Below, one piece after another: positions 35,350-47,300 of a stretch of 64,000 nucleotides of DNA. The first letter of the stretch is position 1. The number at the start of each line of letters is the position of its first letter. The translations under genes were made by a program, and so were the position numbers. The stretch lies in assembly GCF_964204865.1 (NCBI RefSeq), contig NC_135263.1, positions 5,582,501 to 5,646,500 of the forward strand, in the 5' to 3' direction. The DNA is from Styela clava. Taxonomy: Eukaryota; Chordata; Ascidiacea; Stolidobranchia; Styelidae. The notes under the pieces are model-generated. The model did not search any database, was not told where the DNA came from, and saw nothing but the letters and a program-made list of their open reading frames with translations.

Positions 35350-36145
35350 ACGGGGGGTACGGTGAAATTAAAACGCCAAAAGTGCAATTCACGACGACGT
35401 AAGGCGTTTTATGAACTAAAAAGTATGCGTCGTTCACAGCGAAATTTCACAGTTACGCCTCTCTTTGCTTGACGGTGTTTGGTGAATACTTTGCAAGTCC
35501 TATTTCTAACATCGACTATTTATCCGTAGTCAGTCCATACCCGAATATAGAAATAAAACATTGAAAATTGCAAAAATTAATTTTTAAAATTAACTCGTGG
35601 GTGTCAGTAGCGTCATAACCGCTTATATATTCAAGAACACGCTCGCATGTAGCGCCGATTGAATGCATGGAATGTGACACTATTATTTGGAATTTAATGC
35701 TATCCAAGTTGATTTATTATTGCTAAACAATGATTATTTCACATGCGCCGCGATTAGTGGTGGGAAAAAGCGAATTTTTTATTTGAAAATATTCGAATAC
35801 TTTAACGAGCATCAGATAATGAGTATTGTCCTTTTAAAAAGCATTAATTGGGATGTCGGGCGCCGAAACGATCGCCGTTACGTTTTTTTTTTGGAATTTA
35901 CTAGAAGACTAAAAACTCCGTAACGATGCGGCGTTTTTTTATTTTATAATGTTGTTATACTCGACGCCCACACTAATTTTTTTGTCATCGCGATCGTTTC
36001 GGCGGCTGACATCTCAATTAATGTTGGTAAATTATATTAAAGCACTTTTTTTCACTAGTTAATATTAATTCTCACTATCGTAGTTTGGTTTTTATATTTT
36101 GGGCACAATTGTGAGTTCACATCGGCGAAGATGTTAAAGACAACT
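35350..36145. repeat. About 0.8-kb dispersed repeat (family U), copy 1
   Basis: Shares order and sequence with 56524-57320: tacggtgaaattaaaac, aattcacgacgacgta, gtcgttcacagc, gcgatcgtttcggcggctga and tgtgagttcacatcg with gaagatgtta. It sits in the B intron between cysteine-rich module 2 and the GEWL domain and is not in the A intron, so it arrived after the duplication or was lost from A. Class unknown. Confidence 0.7.
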
Positions 36146-37359
36146 AACTATTTAAGAAGTGCATTCACAACAAAAATTAATTTTATTCTGATTTTTATCT
36201 TCTGTGTAGTATTTGTATCACAGTTTGTAAATTACGGTCCCAATTTCAAGCGAACGATAAAATATATTACTGACCCCGGGGTGCGATATTTGTGAAGCTG
36301 ATAGTTGAAATTTTTATGCTTTCAATTTCATATTGTGTCCATGTTACTTTCGTATTAAATAAGAATTGAAAACTCTGCAAAATCAGCAATTATGGCATTC
36401 CTACGTGATCAAAATACTATTTCTCCCCAATATCTCGGGAAATTTCTAGAAAACGGTATTCACATGCCTTGCTTATCTGGTTCAACGTTTCTAAATTAAA
36501 AAAAAAAACGGTGTTGGCGCGATTTGTGCAAAATTAGAAATTGAAAATATGATAGGCACAACGAGGAAAGAAAAAAAAATTAAAAAATTCTCACATTTAT
36601 CGTTTTATGCCTGTCAGCGATAACCGTCGATAAATTCTTACACCTAATTCGTTGTAAATAAACGTTAATAAATTCTACTTTGCTTTTCAATGCGCCGTTC
36701 TTTGTATTAAAATAAAAGCAATTGAGTCGGAAAGAGAAAGTCGTTAAATTAGCTTATAACTTCACTCCTTTTGAGTGGCCATAACGGCGGTTAAACTCGT
36801 TTCATGTCTGTTTCGTGGAGAGAAAGAAAAATACGCCTTACCGAATTGCAATCAACGCATTCTTAATTATCATTATAGGGGCCAACTAAAAACGATAACA
36901 TATCGTTAGGACAAACAAGTCTGGCGGTGTTAAATGCGCAACGGTGATAATGCACAGAATAATATCGCTTTAGGGCGACCGCGGCCATGATGCGCGACCG
37001 TAAACGATGCTGTTGATTTCTTGAATTTTCTCATGAAAAAAAATTCCCAAACGGGGGGTTAAAACCCATGCAACACCCCAATTTGTAGTAAACTTTTAAA
37101 ATTATTGAATCTGTTGACCATAATACATTTTTGACCAGGGAATGTTTCAAGGCATTTTACACTTTCGACAAATTTCATATATCTTTGCAGCTTGATTAAA
37201 ATTTTCTAGGTGCGAATAATAATTTCAAGTAGGTATGTATTATTGAAATACTAGTCTTTCCAATATCTGATATAACAGCAGCTATCATCCGGGGGACCGT
37301 TACCGCACAAGGGGCGCAGGACAATTTGAGGGGGCCCTAATGTTAGGCGCAAAACTGAT
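36146..37359. other. Unassigned DNA inside lysozyme B intron
   Basis: No counterpart in the equivalent lysozyme A intron and no coding pattern. Together with the 0.8-kb repeat it makes this intron about 1.9 kb longer than in A. I see no terminal repeats that would define an element. Confidence 0.4.
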
Positions 37360-37562
37360 TTTACTTTTCCCTTTACAAGAAAACTCCCCGTTTTCGTAGT
37401 CCCACCACTTGACACGGTTATTTCAGAGGGTGTTGAGCATGACTTCGGAATATACCAATGAAAATAACACTATACATGCTACTCTAATGTAAAATAGGGG
37501 GCCACAAGTGCCCAAAGCCTCGGGAGGGGGCCACTAGCCATAAATAGTTGGGAACCACTGTG
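37360..37562. mobile_element. hAT-like MITE remnant in lysozyme B intron (reverse)
   Basis: Reverse complement of 27885-28085 in lysozyme A; ends taaatagttgggaaccactg. Shared by inheritance from the duplicated locus. Confidence 0.6.
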
Positions 37563-38877
37563 ATATAATGAATTATAAGAAAAAAAAACATTTGCACTCA
37601 TTGCTTGTTTTCCGCGTATTAAAATAAGACAAAAATGAGCAGGCTTACTTACATCCAACACAGCATTGCCTTGCACTTGGGCCACCACATTTACCACTTT
37701 GGTACGGAAACTCACAGTAGTTTGAGTTGTGTTGACATTTTCCTCTCGCCGTGTCGCATGTACCATCACGCGATGAGTATGATGATTCGTTTGATTCACC
37801 TTTTTAAGAACAATGCTTTGTTTTTATAATCTCGTAAATATTCAAGATAGAATTTGTTTGGTCGCAAAGAATGTGCCGCGAGTGGCATAAAACGCCAATC
37901 CATCACTATATGTTGCATACAATCGAGTTTTACAGTCAAATGGCTTTATTACACCAATCGACATTTTAGTGTTATCTTCCGTACAGAACTAGTTGCCAGA
38001 TACATAGCATGCTCGACTTTCAAGGTAACTGAACAGAATGTTTAATGCCAACTATGATATTATTATGTATTATGTGATGTGATTACTATGTATTATGCCA
38101 ACGGGTATTCTGTTATCGAGGGAAATTGTCAAAATGCACTTTTGATCATATTCTTTTATCTCATATACACATCGGTTTACTTATCTTGAAAATATCCTTT
38201 CCTAAAGTAATGTTTATTTCCCTCCAAGGCAATACGGATGATGGCTCGTTTCCATGGCAACGAGGTATTTTCTTGGATGGCACCATATCCAAAATTGATC
38301 AGGGGATGCTACTGTACATGTGTGTCAAGTTTCATGCTTGCATCCAAAAGTGCATGATTTTATCTCTTATTCGCTGGACTACTATGCGGTGTGTGCTATA
38401 CTTTTTTGAATTTAAGAGGTCTTTTCTTTATTAAATGAGAAACTGTAAAAACTATGCCTTGATCTGTGATCTCAGTAAAACTTGTTTTTTAAATGCCGTA
38501 ATATGACAGGTAATGTCTCAACTAACAAGGAATTAATAATTGTTCAATCAACAAAAAATTCGGCCCAGTATTGAATCATGCGTTGTCCAACTCTGTATGG
38601 ATTTCGGAAATTAGATGTAAATACAGTAGGAGTTTAACCAAACTTACAGCTATGGCTGCATGCTTTGCAGCATCTTCTGTCGTTGTTACCACTGCATTTT
38701 CCTGTCAAATATCCAGCTATACAGGTGTTTTGCGTATAATCTTTACAGGTTCCTCCAATTCGTGTACATTGCCAATCACTTGCGACTTGAAATAAGAACA
38801 ATGGTAATATATGATTAGGAAGGCGATGTTTCAATAAAAAATCGTGACAAACTCATTAAAATTTAACCTACTCTATA

Positions 38878-39150
38878 CCAGTGGTTCTCAAGCCCCTTTT
38901 TTAGAATTTGTCAGGTCTCGCTCCCCGCCTCAAAAATAACTAGCTAACAATAAGCTGCAAATAACAGATAGTACGGCGAAAGTATGTTTTATTCAAAAAC
39001 ACGTTGAAAATACGTGGATGGAACGTAAATATCCGAAATGAAAATATTCAAAGTAAGACGGGCAAGATCATATCTAACAAGTATTTTTATTATTAATTAG
39101 CTTCACGCTCCCTGAAAAATTGTGGGGTGGGCCCACAGTTTAAGTACCAA
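38878..39150. mobile_element. hAT-like MITE (cagtggt family) beside lysozyme B
   Basis: Opens cagtggttctcaagccc at the left and closes with the segment gtttaagtacc. It is the reversed counterpart of 26463-26757. Similar sequence tctatac lies on both flanks and may be the target duplication. Confidence 0.65.
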
Positions 39151-39167
39151 TTTTCTAGATTCTATAC

Positions 39168-39470
39168 CAGGGGCGGGCGAAGTTTTCTGGCCAGGGGCCA
39201 AAAATTATTCCTTCTTATACTGGCGGGCCATGTGAGTGTGAAAGTTACTTTCTATGAACAATATTCACAGTGTTACAAAAGTAGAAAACAATAAGCCTCG
39301 TGCCAAAACAAAATTTAATCGCAATCTGAACAAATTCCTTGAGCTATTGTTTAGTTTGATTTTCGTTTTAGTTTGGTTGTGGCAGCACCAGGCGGGCCAG
39401 ATACAATGGTCGGTCACCATTGTAGACGCCAAATTTGGAGTGCCCTTAGCGCCCACACCAGGGAATAATT
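39168..39470. mobile_element. hAT-like MITE (cggcccgcc family) at the outer edge of lysozyme B
   Basis: Reverse counterpart of 26157-26445, with gcagcaccaggcgggccaga. Similarity to lysozyme A ends with or just after this element, leaving B without a signal-peptide exon. Confidence 0.6.
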
Positions 39471-40498
39471 CTTAGATAGTCGATCTGTTTTAGTAAACTG
39501 ATTTCGTCACTCCAATGCAAAAAGACGCGTACAAGTTGATGATTACGTACAAAATTACGACACAGATACGTCGGTACGATGGTGGTTAAAACTATACAAA
39601 ATTGTGTAAATTAAGTAAAATAACAGTTGCGGTTGATTACAGAAACAGGCATTCGCGTAACATTCTACAGCAGAAATAATCCCTGAATATAAAAACAATA
39701 AAGTGAAATACGTACTTGACAGTGTAGCTTTCAGCTTATAAAACAATCGACAGTTGATTGGAACAGTTAATCAAATTAGGTTATTCTAAATATATGAAAA
39801 TACAATTAAAAACTTGAACTAGGCTACAAATCTGCAACCAGACAACGAGACCCCCGGACTACAAATCTGCAAGCCCGTAATCTTGAGAAGGTCGAATCAA
39901 GGTCCTCGAAGCGGCGCGCGCATCGAACGCGCGCGGGGTATTATGAAGTCACAATCAGTAAAATCCGTGAACGTATGTACCGCCAGCGCCTCTAATGGTA
40001 AACGACAAAAATAATACTGAAGTGGAAGAGTCAGTTTCACTAATATTAACGTTCTATTTCTAATGCAGAAACAAAAATAACAGCAACGGTCAAATACAAT
40101 TTCGACGATTCTTCCTTTACGCGAATCATGGTTTATTAGACCATGAATTTATACTCATCACTTATTTCCGGGAGCAAGATATTTGAGTAAAGTTTATCTC
40201 TATTCAAACAGAATATTTATATAACTTATCCAATTACCTTTTCCAATAATTTGTTTGATCTGCCGAAGAATTTCCAAGCATGTAGGATAGATAAATGGTG
40301 CCGCGCCCAATGTACGCACACACCCATCGACCATAGTTGACTATGTTTGTCCTAACTCTGAATCTACTCCGAATTATCATCTGTTTACAGGCACAAGCAC
40401 TAAATATGGCAACATTAGAAAAGTTGACACAACAGGTGCATCTGCCGCAACAGCTCCCCAAGATGGCTTATCTGGGGGTGAGAGTACATAGATACAAG

Positions 40499-40765
40499 TT
40501 ATTGGACACGTAGTGGACATAACGATCGTTTCAATATTATGTTGTTGTTGTTCTTGTTCTTGTTATCCTTGTTGTTGTTCTTTGACACGTTTTTAAAAAG
40601 TCGCTTTTCTCTTCGAATACTGGACCAATTGCTTTGAAATTTTCAGTGGTTGAAGATAAAATTTTTTTCCAGAAGGCTATTACTTTTTTTTCGCTATGAC
40701 GTCATCAAAATTATTGCCATTGGGTGGCGCTACGTGTCCATATATTTGAGCATAGCTCTCTTGTT
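40499..40765. repeat. Dispersed repeat family R in lysozyme C intron
   Basis: From ttggacacgtagtggacata to ctacgtgtccatatatttga. The outer ggacacgtag motif is repeated inverted at the far end, suggesting a MITE. It includes a gttgttgttcttgttcttg low-complexity stretch. Absent from the equivalent D intron. Confidence 0.65.
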
Positions 40766-40792
40766 ATTGATATTAAATCACATTAAAGCAGG

Positions 40793-41100
40793 GATGTGCA
40801 ACATTTTTGTCAGCAGGCCTTATAAACAACTTCGGACATCTAGCTGGGGCACACAAACATGCATTGCATCATGTCCACAACGAATTACAGTAACAACTGC
40901 ATCGGTAAAAGATAAAACGTTGCGACAAGAGCAAAAAACATTGTTTATTTTCACCCACGTGAGCGCCTTTTCCTACATAAACTGTCGGATTGAAATTTCA
41001 TGATTTATAGGGAAATATCTTGTGAGTCATGACAAGGGCAACACCAAATGGCTTGGCGGGCCGGATTGTGAGTCGCGGGCCGCCTGTTACACAACGCTGC
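40793..41100. mobile_element. hAT-like MITE (cagggatgt family) in lysozyme C intron
   Basis: Opens cagggatgtgcaacattttt and contains tggcgggccggattgtgagt. The reverse copy at about 47700-48160 lies in the matching lysozyme D intron, so both derive from one insertion. Confidence 0.6.
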
Positions 41101-41839
41101 ATTAATATAATGAAATCGGAAATAATAATGTCGGTTATTAATGGAAACGAATACTAATCTTTATATTTTGTAAGGAAAAATGACATTTGTGGTGACCGTT
41201 TGTAATTTGTGTGGGGACCGCTATATAAGAAACATCCAACTTCATATTATTTTGGGTAAATTGAAGAAAGTCAGTAATTGCTCCATAGAAATTTTATTAC
41301 ATATTGTATTGGCATGAACAATAGGGGAAGGGGAAAGATTGCACATACTGCCGTATGCATATATTCATGATTTTTCAGTTATGTGGAACTCAACACTTCA
41401 TAGCTGTTTTCTTGATCGTATTGGATTGAACTCCTTTTGTGTTTCGTCAATCGGTTTTTGCTTACGCACAAGACTACGCTAGCTATGATTCTTTATGGTG
41501 TCACTCCTAACAATTTAGGGGTCACTCATAACTTTCCGCAGTGATCAATCTCATTAGTTTCTAGTGGGTGAGCATGACCCTTCTTAGCCAAATTTTCTCG
41601 AATAAAAAATCTAATAAAGTATTATTTTACAGGAGTTTCCTCATCACATCTGATGGCACAAAATGATAGGAACGCAATGTTTCAATATAAAAGTTTAATT
41701 GAAACAGCAGCCAACGAGTTGTGCATTGACGCAGCTGTGATTGCAGGTAAAATAGAATTATGAAAATGAGCGTTTTATCGTATTTTTTCATGGGCACATG
41801 TGGTTTTCGTGTTTAGGTTGATGTGAGCATAGTCTGAAA

Positions 41840-41997
41840 GTAATTTAGCTCTTGACATTATCTATTCCTACGTTTCCCAACCGAGGAGAAATCCGCCTCA
41901 GGGGGGTTTTTGGTTAGTAGTTTTGCTTCGCATTTTGTATAGTATTACTATTATTGTTTAGTTCTTTTATATTATTGCAGGGTGGTTGCTAGAAAAG
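41840..41997. repeat. 158-bp inversion-breakpoint duplicate, copy 2
   Basis: Inverted, near-identical, equal-length copy of 33447-33604. On its left, similarity to lysozyme D introns ends at about 41839; on its right, similarity to lysozyme A begins at 41998 inside a family Q MITE whose own left end is missing here. Confidence 0.85.
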
Positions 41998-42057
41998 AGT
42001 TAGGGTTGGGCCATGATTTTATTCCGATTTTCCTTATTTTAGTTCTATTACGGGTTT

Positions 42058-42090
<33 letters not shown>

Positions 42091-42215
42091 CTATCTGTGT
42101 TAGCCAAGTGAATATATCCCCTGCCCTTAGTTTTCCGTCCCTTTACCCAACTTGATATAAAGTAGGCTAACAAAATTAGTTATCTCCATATTGGTACACA
42201 CAATTCTGGAGCGCC
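41998..42215. mobile_element. MITE family Q, 5'-truncated at the inversion breakpoint
   Basis: Contains gttagggttgggccatgatt and ends ctggagcgcc; the terminal gtagtgtgtgtacc is missing. That terminal piece is found, reversed, at about 33604-33640. Interrupted by a poly-G run at 42059-42090. Confidence 0.7.
42059..42090 (+). repeat. 32-base poly-G run
   Basis: An uninterrupted run of 32 G. At the same place in the family Q copies at 29911 and 52246 the sequence is only a few bases, so it arose here by expansion or is an assembly artefact. A 15-G run lies at 44867-44881. Confidence 0.9.
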
Positions 42216-43809
42216 GCTTTTACAGTATGAACGCATTTCATTATCGATAATTTTTCCCTCGGTCGAATTTAATAAAAAGGAAATCAGTTTTACGTATCGA
42301 GATTTTCTCAACAGGAAGAATATTCTTGTTTCTAGAGATTCTCGTCGATATGCTCAAAGGAGTTCGAAATAAACACAAATCCTGGAGCTAACTGGGTTTA
42401 CAAAGTTGGGATAAGCGCTTACAACGCTGGAGTAAAATACGCTTGCACGTATGCGGGAATGGATGTCGGAACTACCGGAAACGACTACGGAAATGACGTA
42501 GTTGCCAGAGCTAAATGGTACAAGGAGAACGGATACTAAGAACACAACGGAACACCTTTCTTTCTGTAACACTTCTTATCTACACCAAATAGTTACTAAA
42601 ATAACATAATTGTGGAAGTCTTCATGTACGTCCATTGAAAATAAATTGAAACATCCAATGTGTATATTCAACAACCCGGTATTCGTTTGGATATTCAAAT
42701 GTGAAGTTAAATTGAGCTTTATTATGTATGTATTGGAATATTACTAGTTTGTTTCTATAATTATAATATAATATGTCAGTAACTGCATCTATGTGCTATG
42801 TTTTGTGAGTTAGTAGTAGGGAATACAAATCATATAGGGTGAGTACTTTCCATGCGCATAAAATGCTCACTCAAGGATGGATCTACCAATGCATTCTCTA
42901 AGCATTGAGCAAGGCGATTTTATATTATCAAGTCAATAGTGGCGTTTTTAAATGTATTTACTTTATAAAAACTTATATAGGAAATATAGTTGGAGTCGTT
43001 GAACGTTTGAATAGCATTCTACTGTAACTTCAACACTGTTAAAAAAGAATCCAAAGTTCAAAGAGCCTACCATTAAATGAAATTAGACTATTATATTAGA
43101 TAACATTATACTATACGTCTATACGTGATGCGATGTAAAATTTTCTCAGTGAGACGATTATTCTATTCATTCGACGTCACATTTATCTTGTGATACATTG
43201 TCTCATTCTAGCGTTGTTGCAGAAACTCAGTAAAGCTGAAGTGTTGTGCATTTGCGTCATAGGTTATTGTTTTCACTAGCGCTGTAGTGTCAGAAAAAAT
43301 TTTCCGTATCCTGTTTGAAATGAATTTGACTCCGACTCCGGTTTGTGAAAATTTTATTTCCTAAAAATTTTGATATCAAAAACTTTGGCGTATGCAACCC
43401 CTTATTTAATATACCATTAAGATGATTAAATAAACTTATTGCTTTCCGAGTTTCCCATAACACTTTGGTTTCTTTTTTATTATTGAAAGCCTGTGATTTC
43501 GGAGTACTAAAGAATATGACACAGACTCCTCCAGTGAAAACATTCGAAACTGGTTTTCGAACTGACTGGGACCCGATTGTATCATAATCGCTTCATACCT
43601 TTTCCCGTCTTCGTGCTCCGTATGCCTCTTGAGTTGTCTCACGCGAAACTGTGTTTTACTTAGTTACAGTAATGCAATATTTTTTGTCTATTGCAGATTT
43701 GTTAAATTACATGACGTCGCACTACAAAATATACTGACCTGCGTTTATATCAAAGGGCATTATCTGTATTATTGCGTCTTTATTAAACACAAATTGAACC
43801 TATCGTTCG

Positions 43810-44165
43810 TTTTGTTATTGTGTTGTTGTTGTTGTTGTTGTTAGCATTCTTTTTCTTGTCGTTGTGGGAAAACTCGCTTTTCTTTTTACCTGCTGAACCA
43901 AATGCTTCAAAATTTTCATTAATTAAAGCATATTACTTTTATTCATTTTAAAAATCGCTATCGGCTCTATGAAATCCGCTTTTTTGTGTATAATGACGTC
44001 ATAAAAATTTAAAACTTGCGCATCTTGTGGCGGTTCTGCGTTCGCGATCTGGTGGTCAGACGAAGACAACAGTACGACAATGCAAATGATTAGATATTCC
44101 TACTATCTTGTTTTGGTTTTCGTGTTCATATATATGATCATTGCTCTCTTATTTGTCTATCGTAT
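43810..44165. repeat. Diverged family R repeat with GTT microsatellite, lysozyme D 3' flank
   Basis: A tgttgttg run at about 43820-43841, then actcgcttttc, an aatgcttcaaaattttca segment and the end block attgctctcttatttgtcta. The end block is shared with the lysozyme B 3' flank at 32023. Confidence 0.5.
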
Positions 44166-44277
44166 CCTATCCCTGCTATTTATATTATTAATTTTTGTAT
44201 TCTCGACCGCGGTTAACCTGACAATACCAAATACGAATAGACATATAATCGATTTAAAGTAGTTATATATTGATTGA

Positions 44278-44283
44278 TTTATT
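44278..44283 (-). terminator. Polyadenylation signal of lysozyme D
   Basis: TTTATT on the plus strand, i.e. AATAAA in the sense of lysozyme D, 80 bases past its stop codon. Confidence 0.5.
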
Positions 44284-44362
44284 TTATTTTTTATGAGAGA
44301 TTAACTGATCATGAAATTATTAAAAATTAAACAAAAATATTAGTGATCTACAACATTATTCC

Positions 44363-47300
44363 TCAGTAGCCATTATCATCGTACCATTGGGATCTAGCAA
44401 CTACATCGTTTGCATAATCATTTCCAGTGGTGCCGACGTCCATGTTATTGTACGAATCGACATTCGAAACGCCTGCGTTGTAAGCACTGATTCCACCTTT
44501 CAGGGCCATGTCTTGGCTCCAAGACGGATGCTTATTCTTCACACCATTGATCATATCAATAAGAATTCCTAGAGAAAAATGTGATTGAAAAAAACATTGA
44601 GCGCGAATTAGTTATTGGTTCTCAAGCTGTTCTTTAAATTCCGCCCTTTGTCTATTTTGAAACTTTTTACTCGCCAACTGTACAGAGTCAGGTAATAATG
44701 AATGTTAGCAAATATACCTGTTCCCTGTTTAATGTGAGCCAACGAATACGGTCCTCCTTGCAGTGTGTGATAGCGATCGTCAACCTTCGAACGTAACATA
44801 ATGAAAGAAATAATGGGAGAAGAACTCATGTATTCAAGTAATTAGAACTAGTCGAAAAGATCGCGAGGGGGGGGGGGGGGGATATCAAGAGCTAGTTTGC
44901 TCAATCATATGGTGAACCACTTCGCGTGCAATGATCAGTCCGGGTCAGCAATAGATTACCAGTCCATAAGCATTGACCTATTTATATTAATAAATTTGTT
45001 TGTGCACTTTCCGTTAATGAAAGAATTAAAAAATGAAATTAATTTTAATAAAATTGAGGATTAACAAATTTTTTTTTTTGGCGATATGAATATACCTGCA
45101 TAAGACCATATCCGTGTCCGTCATACCCAAAGCCATCTGATCCAAGGACCTTTCCAGCTCGAGTTTCGCGACTGATTATTCCTGCAATAGTATTTGAAAA
45201 TAAATTTAGAGTTAGAGCTAGTTGGTCTCAGTTTAGTTAACAGAATATACAGGTAACGTTTATTGTGCTAAGTAATATGGGCAATTAAAATATAAATGAT
45301 TTCAAACGCATTGGAGTATTATGCCCATCATCTACGGCATAGGTTCTCAAAGTGCTCCGTACGGAGCCTCAGGGCTCCGCGAGAGGAATCCAGGGGCTCC
45401 GCGAGCTATTCGATTACTTTTCAAAATACTGACTAATTTTGTAACTGTTTAAAGAAGCAATAACAGCTTTGATAAAATCTGACAACAATATGGCCTCGAA
45501 ATATGGCAAAGAGGCTGAATTAAAAAATGACATTATTTATAAGCAGGAGCGCAGCCAGGATTCTTAAGAGGGAGGTGGTTCAAAATTGGAATCGGAAATT
45601 ACCGCGCAACATTCTTCGCGATCAAAAAAAAACGTATAACGAGATTTCTGTTGTGTGAAATATTCAATCCATGACCAATGCGAGCATTTAACGTGTCTCG
45701 TCGTTATAAGGTAATTGTGCTCATCGTTACTCACGTTTGATTCGAGATTACTATTAGGATTACTAAAATGAAAGAACATTATTCTGAAATAACATAAAAT
45801 ATGTGATAAACTGCCAACTATCAATAAATTGGAGTCGTATTTTTGCGATATTGGGATTTGTCAAACTTGATTTGTTCTTTCGCACTTGAGATTATTTTTA
45901 AGCAAGATATCGCCCTTTAAAAAAACACAATGTCTGGGCAAAATACGAACAATTGAAATTTATTTTATTGCATTCGGCTCCGTCGGTAGTTTCAGAATGA
46001 AAAAAAGGTACATCGCGGATCGCGCGCACAATTGATTGCGTGCGGCTCCGTCGGTAGTTTCAAAATGGGGAAAAAAGGTAGGCCTACATCGCGCGCACAA
46101 TTGTACTTGTGTTTCGAATTCGCAGTTACTACAATGAAAACCTAACATAACACCAAATTTTGTGATTTGCAATGTCTATAAAAGCGTTTTCAATCCTAGG
46201 TGACCTGCTGAAACCAAACGTGTGATCTTCCATTTTAAGTTTTAGTTTTAATATTTCAGAATGCCGCTTTTTAATCAAGAAATTTGAGTTGCAGATTTAT
46301 CTCTTTATTAATTATTATTTTTAGCATTTCGTCGCCGATGACTATAATATGGTAACATGTTTTTCACATTGAACTCATAATTCCCCACGAAAACACAAAA
46401 GCCATTAACGTCGTCATTGTGTAACAATACATGTATATGCAGAGGGAAATTTGAATCAGGGAGAATAAACACCGGCGTGAAGATGTTTAAAGGTTCAAAA
46501 ACACGCCATGCTGAGGAAAAATCGGCGATTGTAACAAAATGCAATCGCGCACATTATTAGCGGCCTTTTAAGTCTTCCAAACATGTCAAAAGGGAAAAGA
46601 TTCGACCATGTTTGTCAAGTGTCAAATTTACAGCTTTAGTATATATAATTTATGTTTGAAATTTAGATTTTTTTATGACTTGTATTAACCCTTTCAAAAA
46701 AGGTTCAGCATTTAAATTGAGTAAAGTACTTTTAACTTGCTCAGGAATATTAATCCGAAAGTAACAATTTTAACATTTATTTTGGGGCTCCGTGAATAAT
46801 AGTTAACCTTTTCAAGGGCTCCGCAACACCAAAAGTTTGAGAACCCCTGATCTACGGTATAAACATTAAGTAGGCTGATTCAAGTGCTTGGCTCTGCAAA
46901 TCGAAAAGATTTCAATAGTTCCCTCTTCGAGGTTGATGCCCTGCGAGTGTTCATATTTGTTCGGAGACTATTTTCTAATGAAATTTGCTCAAAGCAATCC
47001 CGTGCTGCTTACTCACTCAGAAATGATGGATTTTGATCTGTCGTTGAAATAACGTTCGCCAACTAATTTGTCAAGAGTTACTGATATTATAAAAAAAATG
47101 AGTGTAGAATATCGCTTCAGTACATACGATTGACACAAGACTAAAGGTAGTTCATTTGTATATACAGGGTGTCTTCGAGGTCCCTTTACAATTTCAAATT
47201 TGTTATGAAGTCACTTCTCATTATATCTTAACCAGGTTTGTTGTTTTTTAATCCGTAATTGTTCGAGCATTTTTACTTCATTTAATACAAAACAATACGA

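Larger units (their letters stand above)
32762..38785 (-). pseudogene. Lysozyme B: A-like 5' exons joined to a D-like last exon; broken
   Basis: Minus-strand exons: 38785-38648 and 37799-37653 (cysteine-rich modules 1 and 2, all cysteines kept), 35301-35230, 34941-34828, 34372-34287, 33908-33842 and 32967-32762. Junctions are still GT-AG and in phase. Defects: no signal-peptide exon (similarity to A stops near 39470); the GEWL entry exon is 15 bases short and has lost its Cys (NIHDMETTGAS); Cys to Arg in the next exon (KRYRVQAAVIA); a TGA at 32822-32824 replaces Gly within the C-terminal GTTGND motif. The catalytic Glu ([10 protein letters not shown]) remains. Exons 1-6 and their introns resemble lysozyme A, whereas the last exon ([18 protein letters not shown]) and the DNA beyond it resemble lysozyme D. 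The switch lies in the last intron at the 158-bp inverted duplicate. Confidence 0.85.
40391..42539 (+). pseudogene. Lysozyme C: D-like GEWL exons joined to an A-like last exon; broken
   Basis: Three exons remain: 40391-40477 (NIRKVDTTGASAATAPQDG), 41633-41746 (LMAQNDRNAMFQYKSL and CIDAAVIA) and 42336-42539. The first two are intact and resemble lysozyme D; their flanking introns match D in reverse orientation (40198-41840 with about 47300-48490). The last exon and its flank (41998-42965) resemble lysozyme A. It is broken by a nonsense change and 2-bp loss after HKSWS, giving 204 instead of 206 bp. There is no signal peptide, no cysteine-rich module, and neither of the two middle exons, so the catalytic Glu and the acidic pair are gone. 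The D-to-A switch is at the 158-bp inverted duplicate. Not functional. Confidence 0.85.

Noticed and set aside
42354..42572. 72-codon minus-strand open frame
   Set aside because: Antisense shadow of the decayed last exon of lysozyme C.
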